Assembly (NCBI GenBank): GCA_016708905.1
Contig: JADJEV010000004.1
Span: forward strand, 806,001 to 870,000
Direction of reading: 5' to 3'
Length of the DNA stretch: 64,000 nucleotides
Source of the DNA: Candidatus Methylophosphatis roskildensis
Lineage (GTDB): Bacteria; Pseudomonadota; Gammaproteobacteria; Burkholderiales; Rhodocyclaceae
In this document: positions 1-9,322 of the stretch, one piece after another
Numbering within the stretch: position 1 is the first letter of the stretch
Layout: the number at the start of each line of letters is the position of its first letter
Notes under the pieces: model-generated
Told to the model about the DNA's origin: nothing
Database searches by the model: none
The model's input: the letters and a program-made list of their open reading frames with translations, nothing else
Made by a program: the position numbers and the translations under genes

Positions 1-425
1 GACAATACGAACCACTCGTGATCGGGGATCAAGGCTGCAAGTCTGTTGCGCAGCGCCGCGACATCATCGGCGCTCGCCGATTGCCCTGGAAAGTTGATAT
101 CGGTGATGCGCTGTTGCGCCTCGTCGATGATCTTGACGTTGACCCGCGTCTTCCCCGGAATGCGAACAAAGCCGTCGGTCATACCCTTCTGGGCGAACAG
201 CCGGTCGAAAGCAATGGCGTTCTCGCTCCCGAGAAAGCCGGTGACGGCAACGCGGAAGCCCAGATCCGCCAGGAAGGAGGCGACATTCACCCCCTTGCCG
301 CCCGGGTCGGACTGGTCCCAGTCGACGCGGTTGACTTCGCCCGCAGCGAAGTTGGCTATCGCGACGCTTTGGTCGATGGCGGGATTCATCGTGACGGTGA
401 CGATGCCGATTGATTGAGTCATCAT
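1..425 (-). CDS. fruK: 1-phosphofructokinase FruK, N-terminal part (runs off window)
   Basis: Translating the minus strand from an ATG at 420-425 gives about 141 residues of a PfkB/ribokinase-family sugar kinase beginning MTQSIGIVTVTMNPAID, with the substrate-binding stretch DPGGKGVNVA near residue 42 and VTGFLGSENA near 63. This is the pattern of 1-phosphofructokinase, which converts fructose 1-phosphate to fructose 1,6-bisphosphate in the cytoplasm. Two adjacent ATGs follow a GGGAGAG ribosome-binding site, so the start may be at 425 or 422. It lies 14 bases downstream of the fructose PTS gene, which makes a fruBK operon likely. The C-terminal half with the catalytic Asp lies outside the window. 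Confidence 0.9.
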   Translation of the reverse strand, partial: MMTQSIGIVTVTMNPAIDQSVAIANFAAGEVNRVDWDQSDPGGKGVNVASFLADLGFRVAVTGFLGSENAIAFDRLFAQKGMTDGFVRIPGKTRVNVKIIDEAQQRITDINFPGQSASADDVAALRNRLAALIPDHEWFVL

Positions 426-439
426 GATCTCTCCCAACG

Positions 440-2908
440 CTAAAGGGCGCGCACTTCAGCCGCCGTTTGGCATGCCAGCGCGCGCTGGGCCAGGGCCTCG
501 ATGTCGGCGAAGGCGAGCTTGCGAATCCTGGCCTTGACGGCGGCGACGCTGGGGATGCTCATGCTCAGTTCGGCGACACCCAGGCCGGCCAGGATCGCCG
601 CACCCTTGGGGTCGCCGGCGATGCCGCCGCACACCCCCACCCACCTGCCGGCCGATTTCGCCGCCTTGACGCTCATGTCGATCATGCGCAGCACCGCCGG
701 GTGCAAGGCGTCGGCCTGCCGCGCCAGGCTCGGATGCAGTCGGTCCATGGCCAGCGTGTACTGGGTCAGATCATTGGTGCCGATCGAAAAGAAGTCCGCA
801 TGGCGGGCCAACTCGGCGGCCATCAGGACGGCCGAGGGCACCTCGATCATGATGCCGATCTCGACCGGCTTGGCATGCAGCTCTCCGCGCACTTCCTCGG
901 CGATCGCGCGGGCGGTGATCAGCTCTTCCACTGTTGCGATCATGGGAAACATGATCTTCACCGGACCGGTTTCGGCCGCGCGGAAGATGGCGCGCAATTG
1001 CGGCTTAAACAGATCGAGCCGTGCCAGACACAGTCGGATGCCGCGCACGCCGAGGAAGGGGTTCTGCTCGGCTGGTAGCGACAGATAGGGCACTTCCTTG
1101 TCGCCGCCGATATCTAGCGTGCGTATGATCAGCGGCAGGCCATTGAGGGCCTTGGTCATCGCCCGGTAGGTTTCGAACTGCTCCTCCTCGGTGGGCGGCT
1201 CGGATCGACCCAGGAACAGGAATTCGGTGCGCAGCAGACCGACCCCTTCCGCACCGGCATTGACGGCCTGTTCGGCTTCCGCCGCAGATCCGATGTTGGC
1301 GACCACTTCGACGCGCCGGCCGTCGCTGGTGATTGCCGGTTGGTAGCAAGCAAGGCGCTCGGCCTCGCGACGCGCCTGCCAGTCCTGTTGCGCGCTCCGT
1401 GCCAGCGTCAGATCCGCCTCGGTCGGTTCGAGATAGAGGTTGCCGGAATCGCCATCCAGGATGCAAAGCGCATCCTCAGGCTGGTGGAGGATCGCCGGGC
1501 CTGCCCCGACGATAGCCGGGATATCGAGGGAGCGGGCGATGATGGCCGTGTGAGACGTGGGCCCGCCGGCAGCGGTGCAGATGCCAAGAACCTTTGTGGG
1601 ATCGAGCTTGGCCGTGTCCGATGGCGACAGATCCTCGGCCACCAGAATAACCGGCGAGTCAGGCAGACTCGGTTCTTCCTCCAGCGTGTCCGCCAGCAGG
1701 CGCAATACACGCCGTCCCACGTCCTGCAGATCGACCGCACGCTCCTTCAGCAGCGCATCGCCCAGGCTTGCCACGTCCTGTGCCCGCTCGTCGACCGTCT
1801 GACGCCACGACCATCCGGCGCTGTGGCCGGCCTTGATGCGCTGATGCGCGGTATCGATCAGATCCGGGTCGTCGAGGAATTCCTCATGGGCACGAAAGAT
1901 GGCCGCCCGGGCGGCGCCGCTGCGCTCCTTGACCTCGTCATGAAGCTCCTGCAACTGTGCCTTGGCCGCCTCGATCGACTGGTGCAGGCGAATCGCCTCG
2001 CGTGCTGCATCGTTGGCGGTGACGGCGACGACGATCTTCTCGCGCCGGAAATGTCGCAAGGGTCCGATGGCAAGTCCCGGCGAGGCAGCGATACCGGCGA
2101 TCGCCTTGGCCTCCAGCGCGAGAGCGGGACCGGCTGCGGGCTGTGGCGCGGCGTGACCGGTCTCACCCTCCTCCTCAAGTCCGTGTTTCACGGCTGCTTC
2201 CAGCGCCTGGAGCGCGGCATCCTCGTCGGCGCCTCGCGCCATGATGCGAATCGAGGCGCGCTCGTCTGCGCCCAGTTTCAGCAGAGACACCAGACTCTTG
2301 CCGTTGGCCACCTTGCTCACATGACGCACGCGAATTTCCGACTGGAACTGTTTGGCGATCTCGACGAAGGCTGTGGCTGGCCGGGCGTGAAGTCCCGCAC
2401 CGCTGGGCAAGGCAACATCCACCCATTTGGCGAAATCATCCGCCTGCGCCGCCGCAGCGGCGATACCGGGTTGCGCCTCCCGCGGCTGGGTAAGCCGCGC
2501 GATGATGTCCATGGGATCGTCGGTATTGGCTAGGCGGCGGACCGTCTCCGCATCATCGAGCACGTCGGTCAGGTTGGCCAGCAACTCGATATGCTCGTCG
2601 GAGCGCGCGGCAATGCCCACCACCAGGTAGACCGTTTCGCCCGAATTCCACTGCACGCCGGCCGGAATTTGCGCCACGGCAATGCCGGTATGCACAATCA
2701 GATCCCGGTCCTTGGGCAGTCCGTGGGGAATGGCAATACCGTTGCCAAGATAGGTATTGGCCACCTTCTCGCGCAGCAGCATGCTGTCGATGTAGCCGGG
2801 CTTCATGTTGCCGCTGTCGACCAGCAGGCTACCCACGAGGCGGATGGCCTCGGTCTTGTCTCGGGCCTGAGCGTGCAGTCTGATGCTTTCCTTGCCGAGC
2901 TTGATCAT
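440..2908 (-). CDS. fruB: Fructose-specific PTS multiphosphoryl transfer protein (EIIA-HPr-EI fusion)
   Basis: The 822-residue protein joins three phosphotransferase modules. An EIIA(Fru) domain (about 1-145) has its phosphorylatable His at residue 62 in GIAIPHG. An HPr domain (about 160-245) carries GLHARP. An Enzyme I domain (about 260-820) contains the active-site motif GGPTSHTAIIAR and the PEP-binding motif GIMIEVPSAV. It passes phosphate from PEP to the membrane EIIBC fructose permease, whose gene is not in view and probably follows fruK outside the window. The start at 2908 is chosen because AGGAGG lies about six bases upstream and the family sequence begins at MIKLG; the longer open frame has no support. 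Confidence 0.95.
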   Translation of the reverse strand: MIKLGKESIRLHAQARDKTEAIRLVGSLLVDSGNMKPGYIDSMLLREKVANTYLGNGIAIPHGLPKDRDLIVHTGIAVAQIPAGVQWNSGETVYLVVGIAARSDEHIELLANLTDVLDDAETVRRLANTDDPMDIIARLTQPREAQPGIAAAAAQADDFAKWVDVALPSGAGLHARPATAFVEIAKQFQSEIRVRHVSKVANGKSLVSLLKLGADERASIRIMARGADEDAALQALEAAVKHGLEEEGETGHAAPQPAAGPALALEAKAIAGIAASPGLAIGPLRHFRREKIVVAVTANDAAREAIRLHQSIEAAKAQLQELHDEVKERSGAARAAIFRAHEEFLDDPDLIDTAHQRIKAGHSAGWSWRQTVDERAQDVASLGDALLKERAVDLQDVGRRVLRLLADTLEEEPSLPDSPVILVAEDLSPSDTAKLDPTKVLGICTAAGGPTSHTAIIARSLDIPAIVGAGPAILHQPEDALCILDGDSGNLYLEPTEADLTLARSAQQDWQARREAERLACYQPAITSDGRRVEVVANIGSAAEAEQAVNAGAEGVGLLRTEFLFLGRSEPPTEEEQFETYRAMTKALNGLPLIIRTLDIGGDKEVPYLSLPAEQNPFLGVRGIRLCLARLDLFKPQLRAIFRAAETGPVKIMFPMIATVEELITARAIAEEVRGELHAKPVEIGIMIEVPSAVLMAAELARHADFFSIGTNDLTQYTLAMDRLHPSLARQADALHPAVLRMIDMSVKAAKSAGRWVGVCGGIAGDPKGAAILAGLGVAELSMSIPSVAAVKARIRKLAFADIEALAQRALACQTAAEVRAL

Positions 2909-3027
2909 GTCATTCCTCCTGGTGTTCAACACTTCAAAACGCGCCGATGCCCATGTGCCCGCCGGCTGGTCGCGGCGACTGGAATCGCTCGGCACGCGCT
3001 GCTATCGACCACTTTCGATCCAGCTGC

Positions 3028-3810
3028 TCACATCGCATCGGCAAAGGTGATCGCGATTCCGGCGGCCCGGGCTGCATCGGCGCCCTCCTCGATCAGTCCG
3101 CGATTGACAATCCAACGCGAGACTTTCCCCAACGGCACGATAGGTGCATAGGACTGCTGGCCCCACTTGGCGCTATCGGCGATGGCGCATACGGTCTTGC
3201 TGCGGTCGATGACCGCGCGCTTGACCACCGCCTCGACGTGATTGGAATTGCTCCAACCCATGGCGGTATCGACGCCGCCGGCACCCATGAAAAACACATC
3301 GATAGCGAGACCGGAGATCTGCGCCAGCGCGGTCGGACCTACCGTGCTGAGCGCGTTCTGGTAGACGTCTCCGCCGATCAGTTGCACGCTGTAAGGCGTC
3401 TGGCCGGCCAGCTCGGTGGCGATGGTGATGCCATGCGTGACGATGTGCAGATGGGTAATGTGATTCAGTCCCTGGCGAATGGCGCGCGCCAAAGCCAATG
3501 CGGTGGTGCCGGCGTCGATGTACACCGTTTGGCCGCTCTTCAGCAGTCGTGTCGCGGCGTAGCCGATAAGTTGCTTCTGTGCCTGGTCATGTTCCAGTCG
3601 CAAGGAATAGTTGATATCGCGGTTGAGCAGCACCGCCCCGCCATGCACCCGACGCAACTGGCCGCGTGACTCCAGTTCCTGCAGATCGCGCCTGACCGTC
3701 ATTTCAGACAGATGGAACTGCTCGGCAAGCTGCCGCGTGCGGCACTCGCCGCGCGCGGCCAACTCCGACAGGATTAATTGAAGCCGATGGTCTACCAAGT
3801 GGTCAGCCAT
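3028..3810 (-). CDS. DeoR-family transcriptional regulator (probable fructose operon regulator)
   Basis: The 260-residue protein has an N-terminal DeoR winged-helix domain (FHLSEMTVRRDLQELE near 30-45, then GGAV near 57) and a C-terminal sugar-phosphate sensor domain with the family signatures YIDAGTTALALA and FFMGAGGVD. Regulators of this class respond to phosphorylated sugars. Its position 119 bases upstream of the fruB homologue, on the same strand, makes control of the fru genes the natural inference. The ATG at 3810 follows AAGGAGGGG at a suitable distance. The open frame continues upstream to 4752, but that extension resembles no protein. Confidence 0.88.
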   Translation of the reverse strand: MADHLVDHRLQLILSELAARGECRTRQLAEQFHLSEMTVRRDLQELESRGQLRRVHGGAVLLNRDINYSLRLEHDQAQKQLIGYAATRLLKSGQTVYIDAGTTALALARAIRQGLNHITHLHIVTHGITIATELAGQTPYSVQLIGGDVYQNALSTVGPTALAQISGLAIDVFFMGAGGVDTAMGWSNSNHVEAVVKRAVIDRSKTVCAIADSAKWGQQSYAPIVPLGKVSRWIVNRGLIEEGADAARAAGIAITFADAM

Positions 3811-4513
3811 GATCACGTCCCCTCCTTGAAGGAATGTTGCCGTCGCAGGCGCACCGCGCACCGACAAGGCGCGCGAGAGCAGATCCCCCGCATGCTGAGA
3901 GGTATCGACACGGCCATTCGGCGTGCAGCGAAGGCGAGCTCTGCGCGTGATTCCATATGCCCCGTCGCAGGGAAGGCCGAACAGAACCTTGTGAAGATGG
4001 TAGGTCACGGAGAATCCTTCTTTCGCTAACCGGCCAAAACGGTTGATTGAGTACGTTCGGGTGTGTTCATAGTCAGCACATAATCGCACACGCTCAAACA
4101 TTTCGCAAGCACTTTTTTTGCTGCACTGCGTCGCCACACCGATGATGGCGTGCCGAATGGATCGCCATGGACTGTCATGGAACATCTGGCAGCTCCGAAA
4201 CTGGCGCGGGCAACGCGCGACCAGTTTGCTCGGCACTGCTGGCTCAAAATCTCGAAACCGGAGAATATGAAGCAACCGACAAGGCTGTCGGTTGCGGCTG
4301 TTGACGCTTCTGGCTGGCCAACAACCGCCATCAGCCATGGAGCAGACATTCGGGATAATCGGCTGGCTGCCTGCGGTCGCCCTTGTGGTCCGCCCACGAA
4401 GATGCTTGGCGACCCGATAATGCAGTCTGCCATTGTTCGGATCTGTGCGAAGGTGGATGTGTCTTGAGACTGTGGTGATGGCCGGTGATGCTTGACTTTC
4501 CGTGGAGGCGATC
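3811..4513. other. Intergenic region upstream of the fru regulator
   Basis: About 700 bases lie between the divergent regulator and the secreted-protein gene. All open frames here are compositional and none looks like a protein. The AT-richer stretch at 4030-4110, which includes a T run at 4112-4118, is the likely place for the minus-strand promoter of the fru genes. I cannot point to a convincing -35/-10 pair or an operator palindrome. Confidence 0.4.
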
Positions 4514-5236
4514 ATGTCCCGACGACTGATGAAGCTATGTTTGAGTACCGCAGGCGCAACGGTGATTTCAACGAGTGCGATGCTGGCTGTCGCCCAAGAC
4601 TCGCTGTCGCGCGGCAGCAAGGACTGGGCACCTACGGTGGTTTCCAGATCGGGCATCGGCACGGCCAACGCCGTGGCCGAAGGGCGTGTAGCGCGTCGAG
4701 AAATCGAGGGCTGGTGCGCGAACTGGTCGCCGGACGACAAGGGTTGTGTCACGCGGGAACTGTCGAATCCCGACGCCAGGAAATCCTATCGTGCTTCCGC
4801 CGATTGCCTCGCCGGTCGCATTACGCCTATCGATGGCAACACTTATGCCTTCGCCGGCGTATGGGACAACAGCGATATCGGCGGCGGCCGCACGCGTTGG
4901 CGTGATGCCTCGGGCAAGATCGTCGGCCGCGACAATGCCAGCGGCGGGCTCGGGATTTCGCAACAATGGGAGGTGCTGTGTCCCGGTCCGCTCAAGTTCG
5001 GTCGCGCGTCGAGCGGCCCGCCCGCGTCAAAGGCTGCGCAGCCTGTCGTCGCCGCGCGATTCGCAGTCGGCGAAGCGGTCGAAGCACGCTATGGCCGTGA
5101 CTGGGTGCGCGGCCGCGTTGCCAGCATTCGTCAGTCGAGAAACGCGCAAGGCCCCGAAGTCGTGTATGAAGTACTGCTCGAAAACGGCAGGCGCGGCATG
5201 CTGCCGGCAAGGATGATCCGGAAGGCGGGCGGGTAG
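4514..5236 (+). CDS. Secreted protein of unknown function with a C-terminal Tudor-like segment
   Basis: The 240-residue product starts with a basic stretch and a hydrophobic signal segment ending near AVAQD (residue 28), so it is probably exported. The middle part has four cysteines (EGWCANW, KGCVTRE, ADCLAGR, EVLCPGP) that could form disulfides in the periplasm. The C-terminal 60 residues (VGEAVEARYGRDWVRGRVAS to GMLPARMIR) read like a small SH3/Tudor or agenet-type beta-barrel. GTGGAGG five bases upstream supports the ATG at 4514. I do not recognise the family, and the neighbours give no clue. Confidence 0.7.
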   Translation: MSRRLMKLCLSTAGATVISTSAMLAVAQDSLSRGSKDWAPTVVSRSGIGTANAVAEGRVARREIEGWCANWSPDDKGCVTRELSNPDARKSYRASADCLAGRITPIDGNTYAFAGVWDNSDIGGGRTRWRDASGKIVGRDNASGGLGISQQWEVLCPGPLKFGRASSGPPASKAAQPVVAARFAVGEAVEARYGRDWVRGRVASIRQSRNAQGPEVVYEVLLENGRRGMLPARMIRKAGG

Positions 5237-5329
5237 CCGCGGCGCAATGTCGACTTCGCAATGGCGGCAACCCATGCGTGGTGTTTTTGACCGGGTGTCC
5301 ACACACGACCGGACACAAGGAGAAAATGA

Positions 5330-6040
5330 ATGATCGACCTCTACACGGCTGCCACACCGAACGGCCACAAGATTTCCATCGCGCTCGAAGAACTCGCGCT
5401 GCCCTACGAGATGCACGTGCTGGATCTGGCGGAGAAACAGCAGAAGGCGCCCTGGTTCCTGCAGATCAATCCCAACGGCCGCATCCCGGCCATCATCGAT
5501 CGCGACGCGGACGATTTCGCCGTGTTCGAGTCGGGTGCGATCCTGATCTATTTGGCCGAGAAGACCGGCAGGCTGATGCCGCCGGACTCGAAGGGGCGCT
5601 CGCGCGTGCTGCAGTGGCTGATGTTCCAGATGGGCGGCATCGGCCCGATGATGGGGCAGGCCAATGTGTTCTTTCGCTACTTCCCGGAGAAGATCCAGCC
5701 GGCAATCGACCGCTACCAGGGCGAGGTCCGGCGCCTGTTCCGCGTGCTGGACGGGCGGCTCGCGGGCCACGAATACCTTGCCGGCGACTACTCGATCGCC
5801 GACATTGCCAACTGGGCCTGGGTCCGCACCCATCGCTGGTCTGGGGTGGAGGTGGACGACCTGCCGCATTTGCGGCGCTGGATCGACGCGCTGCGCGCCC
5901 GCCCGGCGGTGCAGCGCGGCATCGAGCGACCACCCTCGTCGATGGACAGCGGCGCCGGCGACGAGGACAAGGCGCGCCGCTTCGCCGAGGACGCGCGCAA
6001 GATGGTCGAGGTCGGCCAGTCGAAGAACCAGGGCGTTTGA
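5330..6040 (+). CDS. Glutathione S-transferase family protein (YfcG/YghU-like)
   Basis: The 236-residue protein has a thioredoxin-fold N-terminal domain (MIDLYTAATPNGHKIS) with the cis-proline motif NPNGRIPAI at 48-56 and the glutathione-contacting ESGAI near 71-75, followed by an all-helical GST C-terminal domain (YLAGDYSIADIANWAW near 154). The N-terminal TPNG in place of a catalytic Tyr/Ser/Cys is typical of YfcG-type nucleophilic GSTs with disulfide-bond reductase activity. An AAGGAGAA ribosome-binding site precedes the ATG. Ten bases downstream begins a second GST gene, so the two are probably co-transcribed. Confidence 0.88.
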   Translation: MIDLYTAATPNGHKISIALEELALPYEMHVLDLAEKQQKAPWFLQINPNGRIPAIIDRDADDFAVFESGAILIYLAEKTGRLMPPDSKGRSRVLQWLMFQMGGIGPMMGQANVFFRYFPEKIQPAIDRYQGEVRRLFRVLDGRLAGHEYLAGDYSIADIANWAWVRTHRWSGVEVDDLPHLRRWIDALRARPAVQRGIERPPSSMDSGAGDEDKARRFAEDARKMVEVGQSKNQGV

Positions 6041-6050
6041 GGAGCGACGG

Positions 6051-6671
6051 ATGAAACTCTACGTATCGGAAAGGGCGCCCAATCCGCGCCGAGTGCAGAT
6101 GTTCGTGGCCGAGAAGGGCATCGCGGGGCTCGAACAAGTGCGGGTCGCCATCGGCGCCGATGAACACAAGAGCGCGGCCTTTCGTGCTCTGAATCCCCTC
6201 GCGCGCCTGCCGGTGCTCGAACTCGACGACGGCCGCATGCTGTGCGAGACGCGCGCCATCTGCAGCTATCTGGAGGGCTTGCATCCCGAGCCCAACCTGA
6301 TGGGCGAGGGCTTCGACGAGCGCGCCTTCATCGAGATGGCCGATCGGCGCATGGAGTGGTACCTGTTTCTCGGCATCACAAATTGGATACGCCACACCCA
6401 CCCCGGGCTGGCGCCGCTCGAGCAGCCGCAGTTTGCGGACTTCGGCCGTTCCCAGGGCGAGAAGGTGCGCGAGGTCGCACGCTGGCTCGATGGCGAACTG
6501 GCCGCCCAGCCGTTCGTGGCGGGCGGCCGTTTCACCATCGCCGACATCACCGCGTTCTGCGCCATCGAGTTCGCGCGCGGCCTGATGAAGTTCGTGCCCG
6601 GCAAGGAGGGAATGGCGAACCTGCAGGCGTGGCGCGACCGGCTCGCGGCGCGGCCGAGCGCTTCGTCTTAA
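6051..6671 (+). CDS. Glutathione S-transferase family protein
   Basis: The 206-residue protein shows a thioredoxin-like N-terminal domain (MKLYVSERAPNPRRV) with the cis-proline motif NPLARLPVLELDDG near 46-59 and ETRAICSYLE, then a helical C-terminal domain with FTIADITAFCAIEFA. It is a cytosolic GST of unknown substrate. GAGGAGCGACGG directly before the ATG at 6051 and the ten-base gap after the upstream GST gene indicate an operon, probably from tandem duplication of an ancestral GST. Sequence identity between the two is low. Confidence 0.87.
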   Translation: MKLYVSERAPNPRRVQMFVAEKGIAGLEQVRVAIGADEHKSAAFRALNPLARLPVLELDDGRMLCETRAICSYLEGLHPEPNLMGEGFDERAFIEMADRRMEWYLFLGITNWIRHTHPGLAPLEQPQFADFGRSQGEKVREVARWLDGELAAQPFVAGGRFTIADITAFCAIEFARGLMKFVPGKEGMANLQAWRDRLAARPSASS

Positions 6672-6689
6672 TGATGGACGAATCCCGCT

Positions 6690-6872
6690 CTAGTCGGCCG
6701 AAGTGGCGTCATCGACGTCGCTGGTGAGGTTGCCGCCGGCTTCCGGGTGCGGCTCCTGTTGATGACTGCGGATGTCGGTCTGGCGCGGTCGCGTCGTGGC
6801 AATGGCCGTACCGTACGCTGCCGTGAATTCGATTTCGTCGATCTCGATCGTGTTCGAGGAATTGTGAGTCAT
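6690..6872 (-). CDS. Small hypothetical peptide (60 aa), possible RiPP-like precursor
   Basis: A 60-codon frame starts MTHNSSNTIEIDEIEFTAAYG, with GGAAAGGAAATC just upstream of its ATG. The N-terminal half is acidic and hydrophobic, and the C-terminal half is rich in Gln, Thr, Pro and Asp. This leader-and-core look recalls ribosomally made peptide precursors, but no modifying enzyme lies next to it. It converges on the GST operon. It may simply be a lineage-specific short gene or a chance frame. Confidence 0.3.
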   Translation of the reverse strand: MTHNSSNTIEIDEIEFTAAYGTAIATTRPRQTDIRSHQQEPHPEAGGNLTSDVDDATSAD

Positions 6873-7718
6873 GGTGATTTCCTTTCCAGAGACGGGTATT
6901 CATATTCGATGGTGAGTGCCGATTCGGCGCCGCAGACCAAGGCCGCGTAGAGAGCGGCGCGACCGGAATCCGTTCAAACGGTCACGTGCAAGTGGTCTGG
7001 CATGTGCTGACGGCGCGACGGCTTGTGCGCGGGGGAGGCGCCGACGAGCGATCTGTCGTCAGGCATTGCTTCATCGCACCGGGCCGATCGCCCGACGAGA
7101 TCCGCAGTCGCGTGCCGCGTGATCCGCGCCCGAGCCGCCTCAGCAGCGTCCCGTGCGCGAAGCCGGCTCTGCCCGGGCGCGCCGCCGTGATATCGGCGCG
7201 AGTGGCGAGCGGCAGGTTGGACTATGTGCTGTTCTCATTGCATTGCTCCTTCCGCCGTCTTGCGGCGTTTGTCGGGCGATGTCGCGATCCGGGATGGGGA
7301 CCACTTGAACGGCCGACCGGTCAGGTTACGGTGCAGCATCTGCGTGGGTCACACGCGAAGCCAGTAGAACGGTACACGACCAACATTTCAGCAACGCTAC
7401 GATGTACCGCAAATCTTTCCAAGCGAATTGCGTGCCTGATCGGGTCGATACTCGCCCGGCAGCTGGCACAGCGTGGGACGCACTGCCTTCCGCTCACATA
7501 TGCGCACCGGTACGGCGCGGCGTGCCCCGCTAAGGGGTCGCGTGACCGCCGGAAACCCTATGCAGTGATCGATCTGGCGATCACCAGGCAGGCGTGTAGG
7601 TCAAGCTTGTCGGCCGAGGCCGACGGTCACCGCGGGTTCGAGATTGGCCGCGGCGTCGGTTGCGTGCGGTTGCGAAGGCGTACTGCGGCGCTGATCGAGC
7701 CGGTCGATTCGACTGACT
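6873..7718. other. Intergenic region without recognisable genes
   Basis: About 850 bases lie between the small peptide frame and pcm. An open plus-strand frame runs through it, but its translation is rich in Arg, Ala and Pro without hydrophobic periodicity or any family motif, and it overlaps pcm antisense. I see no RNA gene or clear repeat here. Confidence 0.4.
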
Positions 7719-8405
7719 TCATTGTGCAGACGTTTCGTCGGGCGATCCGGTCAGCGGTACGAAGATCACCGGCAGAACGCTCCGTTCTTCGACCTCGCCT
7801 TGCTCGTCCTTGGTGAGAACGCGCAAGTCCTGGCCGTTGTAGCGATCGCCGACCGGCATGACCAACGTGCCGCCGGGCTTGAGCTGTTCGATCAGCGCCG
7901 GGGGGATCAAGGGCGCGGCAGCGGTGACCATGATCGCGTCGTAGGGTGCGTGCTCGGGCCAGCCGAAACGGCCATTGTCGGCGCGCACCTCGACGTTGCC
8001 GTAACCGAGTCGGCGCAGGCGTTCGCGCGCCTGCTCGGCGAGTTCTTCCACGATCTCCAGCGAGTAGACCCGTTTCACCAGATTGGCCAGGACGGCGGCC
8101 TGATAGCCCGAACCGGTGCCGATTTCCAGCACCACGTCATTGGCGCGGGGGCGGACCAGTTCGGTCATCAGGGCGACGATGTAGGGTTGGGAAACGGTTT
8201 GCCCATGGCCGATCGGCAGCGGCCGGTTGGCATAGGCGCTGTGCTGCAACTCGTCCGGCACGAAGGCGTGGCGCGGCACCTGTTGCAGCGCCAGCACGAC
8301 CCGCTGTTCCAGGGTCGGGCACCCGGTCAGGTAACTCGTCGCGCGCATCTCGTCGCGAATCTGATCGAGCAGGAATTGAAGCTCCGAATCGATATCGGCT
8401 GTCAT
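7719..8405 (-). CDS. pcm: Protein-L-isoaspartate O-methyltransferase
   Basis: The 228-residue enzyme repairs isoaspartyl residues in aged proteins by methylating them with S-adenosylmethionine. It shows the family motif ANRPLPIGHGQTVSQPYIVA at about 60-79, the SAM-binding loop VLEIGTGSGYQAAVL at about 94-108, and a late motif GGTLVMPVG. The length is slightly over the usual 205-215 residues because of an N-terminal helix. No partner gene such as surE or rpoS is next to it. Confidence 0.95.
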   Translation of the reverse strand: MTADIDSELQFLLDQIRDEMRATSYLTGCPTLEQRVVLALQQVPRHAFVPDELQHSAYANRPLPIGHGQTVSQPYIVALMTELVRPRANDVVLEIGTGSGYQAAVLANLVKRVYSLEIVEELAEQARERLRRLGYGNVEVRADNGRFGWPEHAPYDAIMVTAAAPLIPPALIEQLKPGGTLVMPVGDRYNGQDLRVLTKDEQGEVEERSVLPVIFVPLTGSPDETSAQ

Positions 8406-8543
8406 GGGCGCTCCCCGATAGACCCCGTTCTGCCGGTGAAGGGCTTGCCGCCATGCGGTCCGGCAGGTCCGGCCCGAACTGGCGAATCACCCGGATGACG
8501 TGATCGTCGCACAGGTGCCGTACCTTGCGCATCGCCTGGTTGA

Positions 8544-8963
8544 TCAGGGCTCCAGCAGTTCCCGCTGGGCGCGCAGCCAGTTGTCGACTGCGTCGCCGTC
8601 CCGGCACGACTCGTGTATCTCATACGCCCGTCGCGCAATCGCCTGCTGCGACACGATGTTCATCGCGACGATCGATTCCCCGTGAACCTCTGCCGCCGAA
8701 GTGCGCTCGCTCGCGTAGCCGAGTACGGATACCCATTGGTCATTAAACCGGCGATCCAACACGAACGGAGAATGAACATCGAGGACGTAAGTCTGCTCCG
8801 CCGCTTGAAGGCGAACCCGCTCGCCTGCCATCGCCAGAATTCCGCAGAAGACCTGGGGCGAGGACAACGGAGCAAGCTCGCGCAGGCCGTATGGCAGTGA
8901 TTCGGTCGATTGTGGCTTGGGACGCTCCGCGACCGAGACACTTCGTGCGGCGGCTTTCTTCAT
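8544..8963 (-). CDS. DUF2934-containing protein
   Basis: The 139-residue product has an N-terminal basic segment, a middle stretch of alternating hydrophobic residues (VRLQAAEQTYVLDVHSPFVL), and a C-terminal DUF2934-like helix pair (IARRAYEIHESCRDGD to NWLRAQRELLEP). DUF2934 is a short domain of unknown role common in proteobacteria. The start MKKAAARS at 8963 is the most plausible of several; the frame continues upstream without support. Confidence 0.6.
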   Translation of the reverse strand: MKKAAARSVSVAERPKPQSTESLPYGLRELAPLSSPQVFCGILAMAGERVRLQAAEQTYVLDVHSPFVLDRRFNDQWVSVLGYASERTSAAEVHGESIVAMNIVSQQAIARRAYEIHESCRDGDAVDNWLRAQRELLEP

Positions 8964-9322
8964 TTCGCTACTCCAGGTCAAATGGGATGTCATCGCGGCG
9001 CCATCGTGGTGGCGCCCGAACGTCGAGTCGAATCGATCCGGTGAGGCGCGGTGACGACGGAATCTTAAGGGCAACGGCCACCGCAAACAAGCATGCCGCA
9101 GACATTGACCGGTGCGACCGCGCGTCAGACCGAGGGAACTGTGCTGGTTCGGCAGCTTGTGCGCTGGTGCCTATACTGGAAGCGGAACCGGGCAAGATCG
9201 CGTCGGGACAGACGTCCTTGTGTGAGCCAGGGATGGAAACCTTGCATTCCCGGTGGCTTGCCTCGACTGGCCGCATAGAGAGGCAGCAGGCCACCCGGTC
9301 ATTCCATACCGAGGCGAAAGAT

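Noticed and set aside
4026..4752. Upstream extension of the DeoR regulator frame
   Set aside because: The strong ribosome-binding site and family N-terminus are at 3810; the extension is not protein-like and overlaps the secreted-protein gene.
6986..7816. 276-codon plus-strand frame upstream of pcm
   Set aside because: Arg/Ala/Pro-rich composition, no motif, and overlap with the pcm 3' end on the opposite strand.
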